Assembly: GCA_035650275.1 (NCBI GenBank)
Contig: DASRHY010000196.1
Span: forward strand, 1-64,000
Source: DASRHY01 sp035650275
Lineage (GTDB): Bacteria; Actinomycetota; Actinomycetes; Propionibacteriales; Kribbellaceae
Length of the DNA: 64,000 nucleotides
Direction of reading: 5' to 3'
How positions within the stretch are numbered: the stretch's first letter is position 1; each line of letters opens with the position of its first letter. Of the stretch, positions 50,118 to 58,797 are shown one piece after another. The notes beneath the pieces are model-generated. The model ran no database searches. It was given only the letters and a program-made list of their open reading frames with translations, and was not told the origin of the DNA. The translations under genes and the position numbers were made by a program.

Positions 50118-51359
50118 TCATGCGGCCAGCAGCTCGGGTACTTGCTCGGGGCAGGGCTCCGGGCACGGTGCCGGCCGCCGGACCGCGACCTTCACCAGGA
50201 CGGCCCCGGCCAGCACGGTGGCGGCGACGATCATCCAGGCCGCGGTGTGCACGCCCTCGCCCTTGCTGACCGCGCCGAACCCGAGCGCGAACGGCAGGAA
50301 CGCGATCCAGGAGACGGCGCCGACGCCGGACGCGACCCCGGACCGGATCGTCGATGGTACGGCGTCGTGCAGCAGCTGGCTGGCGTGGATGCTCGCGGCA
50401 ACCACCAGCAGCGCGAGTAGGGTCTGCGCCGCCGCGATCACCAGGAGGTTGCGGCTGGTGGTGAGCGCTGCCGCGGAAAGAAGCATCAGTGTGACCACCG
50501 TCGCCAGAGTGGCCGGCCGGTCCAGCTTGATCCGCCCGGCGAGCAGCCCGCCCAGCCCGAAGGTCGAGACCAGACCGGCCCAGAACGGCCCGTACAGCAC
50601 CGCCGCCGCGGACAGCGCGACCAGCCACAGCGGCCCGAACTCGAAGATCACCGAGGTCACCATCGCGGTCAGCACCGCGAGCAGCACGACCGGTAGCAGG
50701 TCGGCTCGCCGTACCAGGGTCCGGTAGGTGGTGGCCAGGTGGCTGCGCAGTGAGGTGTGCTCGCCTGCCTTGTGCAGCGTGGGTTCACGGAACCACAGCA
50801 GCGCCACCAGCGACGCGAGCAGGAACGGCAGCGTGACGAAGTAGGTCAGGCGGGTGCTCGTCACGCCGGCGAGCCAGCCGCCGGCCAGTGCGCTGGTCAC
50901 CAGCGAGACGCTCTCCACCAGGCGCATCCGGCCGATCTGGCGGGCGTACGATGCGCCGCTGCCGGTCACCTCGAGCACGGTGTCGTAGACGACCGACTCC
51001 ATCGTCCCGGAGTACATCGCGAAGTACACGCCGAGCACCATCGCCCCGGCGATGTACGTCGGTACGTTGTGGCTCAACCCGCCGACCAGCGTGCTGACCG
51101 CGAGTGACAGGCCCGCGATCATGAGTACGCCGCGCCGGCTCCACCGGTCCGCGATCACGCCGGAGGGGATCTCGACGATGGGTACCAGCGCCGCGTACGC
51201 CGCGGCCATCAGGCCCACGGTCGCGGCGTCGAAGCCGATCTCGTTCATGAAGAGCTTCTCGACCGGGACCCACAGAAACATGTTCTGCAGCATCGCCGCT
51301 ACGTACAGCGGCATCAGCCGCCTGGTCAGCGACTCGACGGGCTTGACGCTCTTCAGCAC
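50118..51359 (-). CDS. MFS transporter, 12-helix
   Basis: Membrane protein of 413 residues. MPLYVAAMLQNMFLWVPVEKLFMNEI at the first helix, AAYAALVPIVEIPSGVIADRWSRRGVLMIAG with motif A (GVIADRWSRR), and YGPFWAGLVSTFGLGGLLAGRIKLD at the start of the second half. GTG 51359 has GGAGG five bases before it. It is related to MFS exporters annotated as drug or sugar transporters. No regulator is adjacent; it is divergent from the SMP-30 gene. Confidence 0.85.
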   Translation of the reverse strand: MLKSVKPVESLTRRLMPLYVAAMLQNMFLWVPVEKLFMNEIGFDAATVGLMAAAYAALVPIVEIPSGVIADRWSRRGVLMIAGLSLAVSTLVGGLSHNVPTYIAGAMVLGVYFAMYSGTMESVVYDTVLEVTGSGASYARQIGRMRLVESVSLVTSALAGGWLAGVTSTRLTYFVTLPFLLASLVALLWFREPTLHKAGEHTSLRSHLATTYRTLVRRADLLPVVLLAVLTAMVTSVIFEFGPLWLVALSAAAVLYGPFWAGLVSTFGLGGLLAGRIKLDRPATLATVVTLMLLSAAALTTSRNLLVIAAAQTLLALLVVAASIHASQLLHDAVPSTIRSGVASGVGAVSWIAFLPFALGFGAVSKGEGVHTAAWMIVAATVLAGAVLVKVAVRRPAPCPEPCPEQVPELLAA

Positions 51360-51502
51360 TTCAGCCTCCGGTGATCGGGCCCGCCCGGCGGCGGGTCGTA
51401 CGGGCTCAGTGCCACCCGAAGCCGCGAGCGTTACATGTCGATCCGGGCCGATCCTGTTCGTGTAGTCGGTGAGAGCACACCATCGAGCTGAGGAGACGCG
51501 TC

Positions 51503-52366
51503 ATGTCCGAACCGGAGATCCTGCTGACCGGTCTGGTGATCGGGGAGTCGGCCCGCTGGCACGAGGGCCGGCTGTGGTTCTCGAACTGGGGCACGCACGA
51601 GGTGGTCGCCACCGATCTGGACGGCAACCGCGAGGTGATGGCCGAGGTGCCGGTCACGATCCCGTTCTCGATCGACTGGCTGCCGGACGGCCGGCTGCTG
51701 GTCACGGCGGGACCGCAGGGCCGGCTGCTGCGCCAGGAGCAGGACGGCACGCTGGTCGACCATGCCGACCTGAGCGGGCTCGAGGGTGGCCTGAACGAGA
51801 TCGTGGTGGACGGCCGCGGCAACATCTACGTCAACGGCGGGAACGACTTCCACCCGGACGAGGGCGTGGCGCCCGGCTTCATCGCACTGGTCACGCCCGA
51901 CGGGGCGGTCCGCCGGGTCGCCGACCAGCTCGCCTTCCCGAACGGGATGGCGGTGACGCCGGACAACTCGACGCTGATCATCGCGGAGTCGTTCGCCGGC
52001 ACGCTGACGGCGTTCGACATCGCCGCCGACGGCAGCCTGTCGAACCGGCGGGTGTGGGCCAAGCACCTCGCGGACGGCATCAGCATGGACGCGGATGGCG
52101 CGGTCTGGACCCCGACCATGATCGACGGCGAGTCCGCCTGCATCCGCGTCCGCGAGGGCGGCGAGGTCCTGGACCGGGTCCCGCTGCCGCTGTCCGGGTT
52201 CGCGTGCGCGCTCGGCGGCGAGGACGGGATGACGCTGTTCATGTTGGTCGCGGACTGGCAGATGGCGGAGTCGTTCGAGGACAACCTGACCCGGCTCACC
52301 ACCGGGCCGCGGACCGGCCAGGTGCTGACCGCGCGGGCGACGGTCCCGCATGCCGGCCGGCCGTAG
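51503..52366 (+). CDS. SMP-30/gluconolactonase-family protein
   Basis: Six-bladed beta-propeller lactonase-like protein of 287 residues. LVIGESARWHEGRLWFSNWG begins with the metal-ligand Glu of the family (GESPRWH pattern), LNEIVVDGRGNIYVNGG and FPNGMAVTPDNSTLIIAESF give the Asn and Asp ligands, and CALGGEDGMTLFMLVADWQ lies near the end. Likely a sugar or small lactone hydrolase. The ATG at 51503 has GAGGAGACGCGTC upstream. Confidence 0.88.
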   Translation: MSEPEILLTGLVIGESARWHEGRLWFSNWGTHEVVATDLDGNREVMAEVPVTIPFSIDWLPDGRLLVTAGPQGRLLRQEQDGTLVDHADLSGLEGGLNEIVVDGRGNIYVNGGNDFHPDEGVAPGFIALVTPDGAVRRVADQLAFPNGMAVTPDNSTLIIAESFAGTLTAFDIAADGSLSNRRVWAKHLADGISMDADGAVWTPTMIDGESACIRVREGGEVLDRVPLPLSGFACALGGEDGMTLFMLVADWQMAESFEDNLTRLTTGPRTGQVLTARATVPHAGRP

Positions 52367-52372
52367 TCGCGA

Positions 52373-52612
52373 CTACCGCGGGCGGTTGCGGAACGCGCCC
52401 AGCAGCCGCTCGCGTGCCTCGGCCGGGAGCCGCTCGTCTGCCGGCAGGTCGGCCAGCGTCGTCACGGTCCTGCGGAACTGGTCGAGGTACTGCTCGCAGC
52501 CGTCGCAGACCGAGATGTGGTCGACGAACCGGGCCAGCGTGTCGTCGTCCAGCGTGCCGTCGAGGTACTCGGTGACGAGCTCGACGAACTCGTTGCAGCT
52601 CAGGTCGGTCAC
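52373..52612 (-). CDS. Zinc-finger anti-sigma factor
   Basis: Protein of 79 residues with the zf-HC2 motif: LSCNEFVELVTEYLDGTL then FVDHISVCDGCEQYL, giving H-x3-C-x2-C. No membrane helix follows, so it is a soluble anti-sigma factor of ZAS type. The start GTG 52612 overlaps the stop of the ECF sigma gene, so they are coupled, and it should hold that sigma inactive until stress (often thiol oxidation) releases it. Confidence 0.9.
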   Translation of the reverse strand: MTDLSCNEFVELVTEYLDGTLDDDTLARFVDHISVCDGCEQYLDQFRRTVTTLADLPADERLPAEARERLLGAFRNRPR

Positions 52613-53268
52613 GGCGTCGTCTCCTTCGTTCCGGCCTCGGCGAAGTACCGCTCCAGCTCGCCGCGCACGAACGCCCGGGCACGGTGCAGCAGCACCCGTT
52701 GGTTCGCCGCGGTGAGCTCGAGCATCGCGCACACCTCGTCCGCGCCGTACCCCTCGACGTCCCGCAGCGTGATCACGATCCGCTGCCGGTCCGGCAGCAG
52801 CTCCAGCGCGGCCGCGACCCTGGCCAGGACCTCGGCGGCCAGCGCCTGCTGCTCCGGCGACTGCGGGTCCGGCACCGGCCACGGCGCCGGGAACTCGCGC
52901 CAGTGCCCGGCCCACTGCTCACCCGCCGGGCGGAACCGGGCGGGGTCCACGGTCGGGCCGTCGTCCTCGCCGGCCAGCACGCTCATCGGCACCGTCCGGT
53001 GCTCGCGGACCCCGCGCCGCTTCGCGGTGTTGACGCAGATCCGGTACACCCAGGTCTTCAGCGCCGAGCGGCCCTCGAAGGAGTCGATCCCGCGGATCAC
53101 CGCGAGCCAGGTCTCCTGCACGACCTCGGCGGCCGAGTCGTGCGTCGACACGAACGACCGGGCCAGCCGCAGCAGCCCGTCCGACCACGCATCCAGCACG
53201 AGTGCGAACGCGCTGTCGTCACCGTCGCGCAGCCTGGCCACCAGCTCGTCGTCCGGCGGCAGGCTCAC
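52609..53268 (-). CDS. ECF-family RNA polymerase sigma factor
   Basis: Sigma factor of 219 residues. Region 2: FVSTHDSAAEVVQETWLAVI, FEGRSALKTWVYRICVNTA. Region 4: LPDRQRIVITLRDVEGYGAD, MLELTAANQRVLLHRARAFV. The linker between them is long (about 45 residues, acidic and proline-rich). AGGAG precedes GTG 53268. It is followed by the coupled zinc-finger anti-sigma factor. Target promoters are not visible in this window. Confidence 0.92.
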   Translation of the reverse strand: MSLPPDDELVARLRDGDDSAFALVLDAWSDGLLRLARSFVSTHDSAAEVVQETWLAVIRGIDSFEGRSALKTWVYRICVNTAKRRGVREHRTVPMSVLAGEDDGPTVDPARFRPAGEQWAGHWREFPAPWPVPDPQSPEQQALAAEVLARVAAALELLPDRQRIVITLRDVEGYGADEVCAMLELTAANQRVLLHRARAFVRGELERYFAEAGTKETTP

Positions 53269-53283
53269 GGCGTCTCCTGCTGG

Positions 53284-54489
53284 TCAGCCGAGGAGCTTGG
53301 CGATCCGGCCGACACCCTCGGCAAGGTCATCGTCGCCGAGCGCGTACGACAGCCGCAGGTATCCCGGTGCGCCGAACGCCTCGCCCGGTACGACGGCCAC
53401 CTCGACCTCGTCAAGGATCAGCTCGGCCAGCTCGTTCGACGTCTGCACCGGACGTCCGGCGATCTCCCGGCCCAGCACGCCCTTCACCGACGGGTACGCG
53501 TAGAACGCGCCGGTCGGCTCCGGGCACTCGACACCGGGGATCTCGTTCAGCATCGACACCATCGTCCTGCGGCGCCGGTCGAAGGCGACCTTCATCTCCT
53601 CGACCGCGGACAGGTCGCCGGTGAGGGCCGCGATCGCGGCGCGCTGGGCGACGTTGCTGACGTTCGAGGTCTGGTGCGACTGGAGGTTCGTCGCGGCCTT
53701 GATCACGTCCTTCGGACCGAGCATCCAGCCGACCCGCCAGCCGGTCATCGCGTACGTCTTGGCGACCCCGTTCAGCACCACCGTGCGGTCGGCCAGCTCG
53801 GGCACCGCGACCGGGATCGACGTCGACTTCACGTCGCCGTACGTCAGGTGCTCGTAGATCTCGTCGGTGACCACCCACAGACCGTTCGCGAGCGCCCACT
53901 CGCCGATGGCCTTGACCTGCTCGGGCGAGTCGACCGCGCCGGTCGGGTTCGACGGCGAGCAGAACAGCAGCGCCTTGGTCTTGTCGGTCCGGGCCGCTTC
54001 TAGCTGCTCGACGGTGACCTTGTAGTCCTGGGTCTCGTCGGCGAGCACCTCGACCGGTACCCCGCCGGCCAGCCTGATCGCCTCCGGGTACGTGGTCCAG
54101 TACGGCGCCGGCAGCAACACCTCGTCGCCCGGGTCCAGCAGCGTCGCGAACGTGTTGTACACGGCGTGCTTGCCGCCGTTGGTGACGAGCACCTGCGCCG
54201 GCTCGACCTCGTACCCGCTGTCGCGCTTGGTCTTCGCGACGATCGCCTGCTTCAGCTCCGGCAGCCCGCCCGCGGGGGAGTAGCGGTGGTTCTTCGGGTC
54301 TCGCGCGGCCTCGATCGCGGCATCGACGATGTAGTCCGGCGTCGGGAAGTCCGGCTCGCCGGCGCCGAAACCGATCACCGGTCGCCCGGCCGCCTTGAGC
54401 GCCTTCGCCTTCGCGTCGACCGCCAGCGTCGCCGACTCGCTGATTCCACCGATACGTGCTGAGATCCTGGTGCCCGTCATGGTGCCCAT
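53284..54489 (-). CDS. aspC: Aspartate aminotransferase family protein
   Basis: Fold-type I PLP aminotransferase of 401 residues. IGFGAGEPDFPTPDYIVDAA, YSPAGGLPELKQAI, NGGKHAVYNTFATLLDPGDE, LLFCSPSNPTGAV, VTDEIYEHLTYGDV, and VVLNGVAKTYAMTGWRVGWM with the PLP lysine. Class Ib aspartate aminotransferase (some members also act on prephenate). ATG 54489 is the longest start; ATG 54480 has an AGGATGG site and may be used instead. In actinobacteria this gene commonly lies just before tRNA-Trp/secE, as here. Confidence 0.93.
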   Translation of the reverse strand: MGTMTGTRISARIGGISESATLAVDAKAKALKAAGRPVIGFGAGEPDFPTPDYIVDAAIEAARDPKNHRYSPAGGLPELKQAIVAKTKRDSGYEVEPAQVLVTNGGKHAVYNTFATLLDPGDEVLLPAPYWTTYPEAIRLAGGVPVEVLADETQDYKVTVEQLEAARTDKTKALLFCSPSNPTGAVDSPEQVKAIGEWALANGLWVVTDEIYEHLTYGDVKSTSIPVAVPELADRTVVLNGVAKTYAMTGWRVGWMLGPKDVIKAATNLQSHQTSNVSNVAQRAAIAALTGDLSAVEEMKVAFDRRRRTMVSMLNEIPGVECPEPTGAFYAYPSVKGVLGREIAGRPVQTSNELAELILDEVEVAVVPGEAFGAPGYLRLSYALGDDDLAEGVGRIAKLLG

Positions 54490-54649
54490 CCTGGCACTGC
54501 CCGTCGCGCTTCGCAGCGCGGTATCGCCGTACGGCGACTACGGGTCAGCCGACAGGTCCGTGATCACGGGTGTTGCCGGACCGCGCGAGCGGGCGGCAGC
54601 ACAGCACCGGCTGGGTCAGGCCGGTTCGACCCGGGGCAGCCCGACCCCG

Positions 54650-54655
54650 TACACT
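54650..54655 (+). promoter_or_regulatory. Possible -10 element of the tRNA-Trp/secE unit
   Basis: TACACT with a TTCGAC-like -35 at 54625-54630 (19-base spacer). The mature tRNA begins 74 bases downstream. Weak but the only candidate in the gap from 54490 to 54728. Confidence 0.3.
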
Positions 54656-54728
54656 CTTCTCTCCGGGGCGTACCAGGCCCTGATCCGGCATGCCTTCGAA
54701 CAGGTCGGACCAGGCAGGTTAGCCTTGA

Positions 54729-54801
54729 AGGGCACTAGCTCAACTGGCAGAGCATCGGTCTCCAAAACCGAAGGTTGGGGGTTCGAGTCCCTCGTGCCCT
54801 G
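54729..54801 (+). tRNA. tRNA-Trp (CCA)
   Basis: 73-nucleotide cloverleaf: acceptor AGGGCAC with GTGCCCT, D arm AGCTCAACTGGCAGAGC, anticodon arm CGGTCTCCAAAACCG with anticodon CCA, T arm GGGGTTCGAGTCCC region. CCA is not encoded. Immediately upstream of secE, the standard actinobacterial position. Confidence 0.95.
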
Positions 54802-54876
54802 CACGTCCTGACCGGTCGCCAGACCGGCCGGGGTTGGTATCTGGACATCGAGCAATACATCGAAACGAGGTTGGAC

Positions 54877-55116
54877 GTGACGGAGACGCGGGCCGCAGCG
54901 ACGTCCGGTTCCGGACGGCCCACCGAGCACGGCTCGGTCGGGTTGGTGCGCTTCTACCGCCAGGTGGTCGCGGAGCTGCGCAAGGTGGTCTGGCCGACCC
55001 GTCAGCAGCTGTCGACCTACTTCCTGGTCGTGCTGACATTCGTGCTCTTCGTGATCTCGATCGTGTCGGTGCTCGACCTGGCCTTCGGCTGGGCGATGTT
55101 CAAGATCTTCGGCTGA
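54877..55116 (+). CDS. secE: Preprotein translocase subunit SecE
   Basis: Small membrane protein of 79 residues, essential for the SecYEG channel. An N-terminal soluble part with a low-complexity region, then RFYRQVVAELRKVVWPTRQQ (the conserved SecE motif) and one transmembrane helix LSTYFLVVLTFVLFVISIVS. GTG 54877 is chosen because ACGAGG lies six bases before it. Adjacent to nusG. Confidence 0.95.
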   Translation: MTETRAAATSGSGRPTEHGSVGLVRFYRQVVAELRKVVWPTRQQLSTYFLVVLTFVLFVISIVSVLDLAFGWAMFKIFG

Positions 55117-55174
55117 CGCGCGCAGACACGCGGCCGATCCAGCAGTTCGTAACCCACAGATGACGGAGTACACC

Positions 55175-56047
55175 GTGTCAGACCAGCACGACGACGAGTT
55201 CCGCGCCGACGCCCCGGGCGTCGATGATGCCGCGGACACCGTCGACGTACCCGCTGACACCCCGGCTGAGGCCGAGACCGCCGGCCTGCTCACCGAGCAG
55301 TCGGCCGACGAGACCGCCGAGGCTGCTGAGGCCGACGGGACCGCTGAGGCCGACGAGAGCGTTGAGCCGGTTGTCACTGACGAAGCCCTCGAGCAGCCCG
55401 CTGCCGAGGCGCCCGCGGCCGAGGCCGGTGACCCGCTGGAGGAGTTCCGCGCCAGCCTGCGGTCGAGGATCGGCGACTGGTACGTCGTGCACACGTACTC
55501 GGGCATGGAGAACCGGGTCAAGAGCAACCTCGAGAACCGGATCACCTCCCTCAACATGGAGGACTTCATCTTCGAGATCGTCGTGCCGACCGAGGAGGTC
55601 GCCGAGATCAAGAACGGCCAGCGCCGGATGGTGAAGCGGACCGTGCTGCCGGGCTACGTGCTGGTCCGGATGGACCTCACCGACGAGTCCTGGTCCACGG
55701 TGCGGCATACCCCGTCGGTGACCGGCTTCGTCGGGCACAGCCAGCATCCCGTGCCGCTGAGCCTCGAAGAGGTCGAGAAGATGCTCGCGCCGGCCGTCGT
55801 GGCGGCGGCCGAGGCCGAGGCCGCCGAGGCCAGTGGTGCCGCCGCGAAGCCGGCGACCAAGAAGAAGGTCGAGGTGGCCGACTTCGGTGTCGGCGACTCG
55901 GTCATGGTCGTCGACGGGCCGTTCGCGACCCTCCACGCGACCATCACCGAGATCAACCCCGACGCCCAGCGGATCAAGGCGCTGGTCGAGATCTTCGGCC
56001 GGGAGACCCCGGTCGAGCTCAGCTTCAGCCAGATCCAGAAGGTCTGA
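55175..56047 (+). CDS. nusG: Transcription termination/antitermination factor NusG
   Basis: Elongation factor of 290 residues with an acidic alanine/glutamate-rich N-terminal extension of about 95 residues, typical of actinobacteria. The NGN domain begins DWYVVHTYSGMENRVKSNLE, with VPTEEVAEIKNGQRRMVKRT and PGYVLVRMDLTDESW. An alanine-rich linker and the KOW domain follow (FGVGDSVMVVDGPFATLHAT). GTG 55175 has GGAG six bases upstream; ATG 55160 is an alternative. In operon with rplK and rplA. Confidence 0.95.
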   Translation: MSDQHDDEFRADAPGVDDAADTVDVPADTPAEAETAGLLTEQSADETAEAAEADGTAEADESVEPVVTDEALEQPAAEAPAAEAGDPLEEFRASLRSRIGDWYVVHTYSGMENRVKSNLENRITSLNMEDFIFEIVVPTEEVAEIKNGQRRMVKRTVLPGYVLVRMDLTDESWSTVRHTPSVTGFVGHSQHPVPLSLEEVEKMLAPAVVAAAEAEAAEASGAAAKPATKKKVEVADFGVGDSVMVVDGPFATLHATITEINPDAQRIKALVEIFGRETPVELSFSQIQKV

Positions 56048-56088
56048 CTCCAGGCCTCCCGTAACAGATACAAGGACCCGAGAAGAAG

Positions 56089-56520
56089 ATGCCCCCCAAG
56101 AAGAAGATCGCCGCACTCGTCAAGGTGCAGCTCCAGGCCGGTGCCGCGACGCCGGCGCCGCCGGTCGGTACCGCCCTTGGTCCGCACGGCGTCAACATCA
56201 TGGAGTTCTGCAAGGCGTACAACTCCCAGACGGAGTCCATGCGCGGCAATGTCATCCCGGTCGAGATCACCATCTACGAGGACCGGTCGTTCACCTTCAT
56301 CACGAAGACGCCGCCGGCGCCGGAGCTGATCAAGAAGGCGGCCGGGCTGCAGAAGGGCTCGGCGGTCCCGCACCGCGACAAGGTCGGCAAGATCACCAAG
56401 GACCAGGTCCGCGAGATCGCCCAGACCAAGATGCCCGACCTGAACGCCCGTGACATCGACGCGGCGATGAAGATCGTCGAGGGCACCGCCCGCTCCATGG
56501 GCGTCACCGTCGAGAACTGA
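56089..56520 (+). CDS. rplK: 50S ribosomal protein L11
   Basis: Ribosomal protein of 143 residues: KKIAALVKVQLQAGAATPAP, PPVGTALGPHGVNIMEFCKA and a C-terminal rRNA-binding domain with KITKDQVREIAQTKMPDLNA. Binds the GTPase-associated region of 23S rRNA. Preceded by GAGAAG. Standard order nusG-rplK-rplA. Confidence 0.97.
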   Translation: MPPKKKIAALVKVQLQAGAATPAPPVGTALGPHGVNIMEFCKAYNSQTESMRGNVIPVEITIYEDRSFTFITKTPPAPELIKKAAGLQKGSAVPHRDKVGKITKDQVREIAQTKMPDLNARDIDAAMKIVEGTARSMGVTVEN

Positions 56521-56587
56521 GCCAAACCCAGTAGTCCGTGGCAGGACGAAGCGCCGTCCGTGACACCACACCCCCGAGAGGAAACCC

Positions 56588-57313
56588 ATGACACAGCGCA
56601 GCAAGAGCTACCGCGCCATCGCGGAGAACATCGACAAGGACAAGCTGTACGCCCCGCTCGACGCGATCCGGCTCGCATCCGAGGCCGGCAAGGGCCGCAA
56701 GTTCGACTCCACCGTGGACGTCGCGATGCGGCTCGGTGTCGATCCCCGCAAGGCCGACCAGATGGTGCGCGGCACCGTCAACCTTCCGCACGGCACCGGC
56801 AAGACGGCACGGGTCCTCGTCTTCGCCACCGGCGAGAAGGCCGAGGCCGCCACCGCCGCCGGCGCCGACTTCGTCGGTTCTGACGACATGATCGAGAAGG
56901 TGAACGGCGGCTGGCTCGACTTCGACGCCGTCGTCGCCACCCCCGACCTGATGGGCAAGGTCGGCCGGCTGGGCCGGGTCCTCGGCCCGCGTGGTCTGAT
57001 GCCGAACCCGAAGACCGGCACGGTCACCCCGGACGTCACCAAGGCCGTGTCCGACATCAAGGGCGGCAAGATCGAGTTCCGCGTCGACCGGCACGCCAAC
57101 CTGCACTTCATCATCGGCAAGGCGTCGTTCAGCGACATACAGCTGGTGGAGAACTACGCGGCGGCGCTGGACGAGGTGCTGCGGCTCAAGCCGTCCAGCT
57201 CCAAGGGTCGCTACATCAAGAAGGTCGTGGTGTCGTCGACCATGGGCCCGGGCGTCCAGGTCGACCCGAACCGCACCCGCAACCTCACCGAGGAGACGCC
57301 TACCGAGACGTGA
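56588..57313 (+). CDS. rplA: 50S ribosomal protein L1
   Basis: Ribosomal protein of 241 residues: KSYRAIAENIDKDKLYAPLD, VDPRKADQMVRGTVNLPHGT, LGPRGLMPNPKTGTVTPDVT (the L1 signature) and RVDRHANLHFIIGKASFSD. Normal length, lacking nothing. Followed by a strong terminator that ends the secE-nusG-rplK-rplA operon. Confidence 0.97.
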   Translation: MTQRSKSYRAIAENIDKDKLYAPLDAIRLASEAGKGRKFDSTVDVAMRLGVDPRKADQMVRGTVNLPHGTGKTARVLVFATGEKAEAATAAGADFVGSDDMIEKVNGGWLDFDAVVATPDLMGKVGRLGRVLGPRGLMPNPKTGTVTPDVTKAVSDIKGGKIEFRVDRHANLHFIIGKASFSDIQLVENYAAALDEVLRLKPSSSKGRYIKKVVVSSTMGPGVQVDPNRTRNLTEETPTET

Positions 57314-57325
57314 CCCCGGACAAGA

Positions 57326-57361
57326 CGAAGGCCCCGGTCGGCGGACCGGGGCCTTCGCATT
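57326..57361 (+). terminator. Rho-independent terminator of rplA
   Basis: Perfect 14-base-pair stem (57326-57339 with 57344-57357) and a GGCG loop, 12 bases after the rplA stop and followed by CATTTCC. One of the clearest terminators in the window. Confidence 0.9.
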
Positions 57362-57380
57362 TCCCCCTCCCGTTGCCCAT

Positions 57381-57462
57381 TCGCGTGGTCAACCACGCGA
57401 ACGGCGGGTTCGCCACGGGCATTGCCGGTGCAGACCCTGCAGTCGCATGGTTGACCACGCGA
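57381..57462. repeat. Two copies of a 20-base palindromic repeat in the rplA downstream gap
   Basis: TCGCGTGGTCAACCACGCGA at 57381-57400 and TCGCATGGTTGACCACGCGA at 57443-57462 differ at four positions and are each near-perfect palindromes; the first has nine-base arms around CA. The copies are 62 bases apart. No gene is seen in 57314-57519. Such units look like dispersed intergenic palindromes or protein-binding sites. Confidence 0.6.
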
Positions 57463-57519
57463 GTTGTGGCCGGGGAAAGTCGGCTGCGGGTGGTCGTGGG
57501 GGCGCCGTACGCTGGGGGT

Positions 57520-57671
57520 ATGCGGTATGGGCGGCGATTTCGGCGCCCCGGCCGGCATAGCGGTGCCGCCGGGGTGAGCCGGCGCGCGACCGTGCACTGA
57601 GCCTCCTCGGATCTCTCCGCGGCCGGCCGGGGTGTCTGCACCCGACATCACCGGACCCGTACCGAGGAGAG
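57520..57671 (+). promoter_or_regulatory. Leader with short ORF and a stem that hides the ribosome site
   Basis: A 26-codon arginine-rich ORF (57520-57600, eight Arg) ends two bases before CTCCTCGG (57603-57610), which is complementary over eight bases to CCGAGGAG (57662-57669), the ribosome-binding region of the PheRS-like gene. A ribosome terminating on the leader could cover the blocking arm. This is inference from base complementarity only. Confidence 0.3.
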
Positions 57672-57675
57672 CACG

Positions 57676-58797
57676 ATGACCACCCTGATCACCCCTGCCG
57701 AGCTGGACCAGGCTCTGCAGATCCGCGACCTGTCCGATCCCGCCGCCGGCCCGCACGCGACGCAGCTGGTCGTCGACGAGCTGCGCACCGCGCTCACCTC
57801 GGCCTGGCCGGTCGCCGAGCGTGTCGTCCGGGACCACCCGGTCGTGACGATGGCTGACAACTACGACGACCTCGGGTACGCCGCCGACGCGGTGACCCGG
57901 GACGCCAGGTACACCCGCTACGTGGACGCCGAGCACGTGCTGCGCAGCCACAGCTCGGCGATGATCCCGCCGGCGCTGCGGGAGCTGGCGGACCGGCCGG
58001 ACCACGACGACGTACTGCTGGTCTGTCCGGGCATCTGCTACCGGCGCGACGCAGTCGACTGGCAGCACACCGGTACGCCGCACCAGCTCGACCTGTGGCG
58101 GATCACCCGCGGACCGTCCACGCTCGACGACCTGCTGGCGATGATCGGGCTCGTCGTCGGGGCCGCGCTGCCGGGTGCCGAGTGGCGGGCGGTGCCGTCC
58201 GAGCACCCGTACACCGTTGGCGGCCGGCAGATCGACGTGCACTGGCGCGGTGAGTGGGTCGAGATCGGTGAGTGCGGTGTCGCGGCGCCGCACGTGCTGC
58301 GCACCGCGGGCCTGGACGATACGTGGTCCGGACTCGCGATGGGTCTCGGTCTGGACCGGCTCGTGATGCTCCGCAAGGGGGTGCCGGACATCCGGCTGCT
58401 GCGGTCCCCCGACCCCCGGATCGCACGCCAGCTGCTCGACCTGGCGCCGTACAGGCCGGTGTCGCACATGCCGCCGGTTCGCCGTGACCTGTCGCTCGCG
58501 GTCGACCCGGGAACCGACCTGTCCGAGGAGGCGCTCGGCGACCGGGTCCGCTCCGCACTCGGCGACGACGCGGAGGCCGCCGAGCGGGTCGAGCCGCTGT
58601 CGGTGACGCCGTACGACGAGCTGCCGGCCGCCGCGCGCGAGCGGCTCGGGATCGGCGCGGATCAGTCGAACCTGCTGCTCCGGCTGGTGCTGCGCCCGCT
58701 GGACCGCACCCTCACCGACGCCGACGCCAACATGCTGCGCGACCGGGTGTACGCCGCCCTGCACCGCGGCACCATCTCCCAGTGGGCTGTCGGCTAG
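57676..58797 (+). CDS. Single-chain phenylalanyl-tRNA-synthetase-like protein
   Basis: Protein of 373 residues joining a PheS-type class II catalytic core to a C-terminal FDX-ACB anticodon-binding domain of PheT type, as in mitochondrial PheRS. Core motifs: YTRYVDAEHVLRSHSSAMIP (motif 1/ATP entry), VLLVCPGICYRRDAVDWQHT (motif 2, arginine about 125), WVEIGECGVAAPHVL and GLAMGLGLDRLVMLRKGVPD (motif 3, arginine about 226). FDX-ACB from MPPVRRDLSLAV (about 265). No N-terminal coiled coil or editing domain. It is probably a paralogue besides the normal pheST genes: an alternative ligase, possibly a resistance or specialised-metabolism enzyme. GAGGAGAG precedes ATG 57676. Its stop overlaps the convergent deacylase by four bases. 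Confidence 0.8.
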   Translation: MTTLITPAELDQALQIRDLSDPAAGPHATQLVVDELRTALTSAWPVAERVVRDHPVVTMADNYDDLGYAADAVTRDARYTRYVDAEHVLRSHSSAMIPPALRELADRPDHDDVLLVCPGICYRRDAVDWQHTGTPHQLDLWRITRGPSTLDDLLAMIGLVVGAALPGAEWRAVPSEHPYTVGGRQIDVHWRGEWVEIGECGVAAPHVLRTAGLDDTWSGLAMGLGLDRLVMLRKGVPDIRLLRSPDPRIARQLLDLAPYRPVSHMPPVRRDLSLAVDPGTDLSEEALGDRVRSALGDDAEAAERVEPLSVTPYDELPAAARERLGIGADQSNLLLRLVLRPLDRTLTDADANMLRDRVYAALHRGTISQWAVG

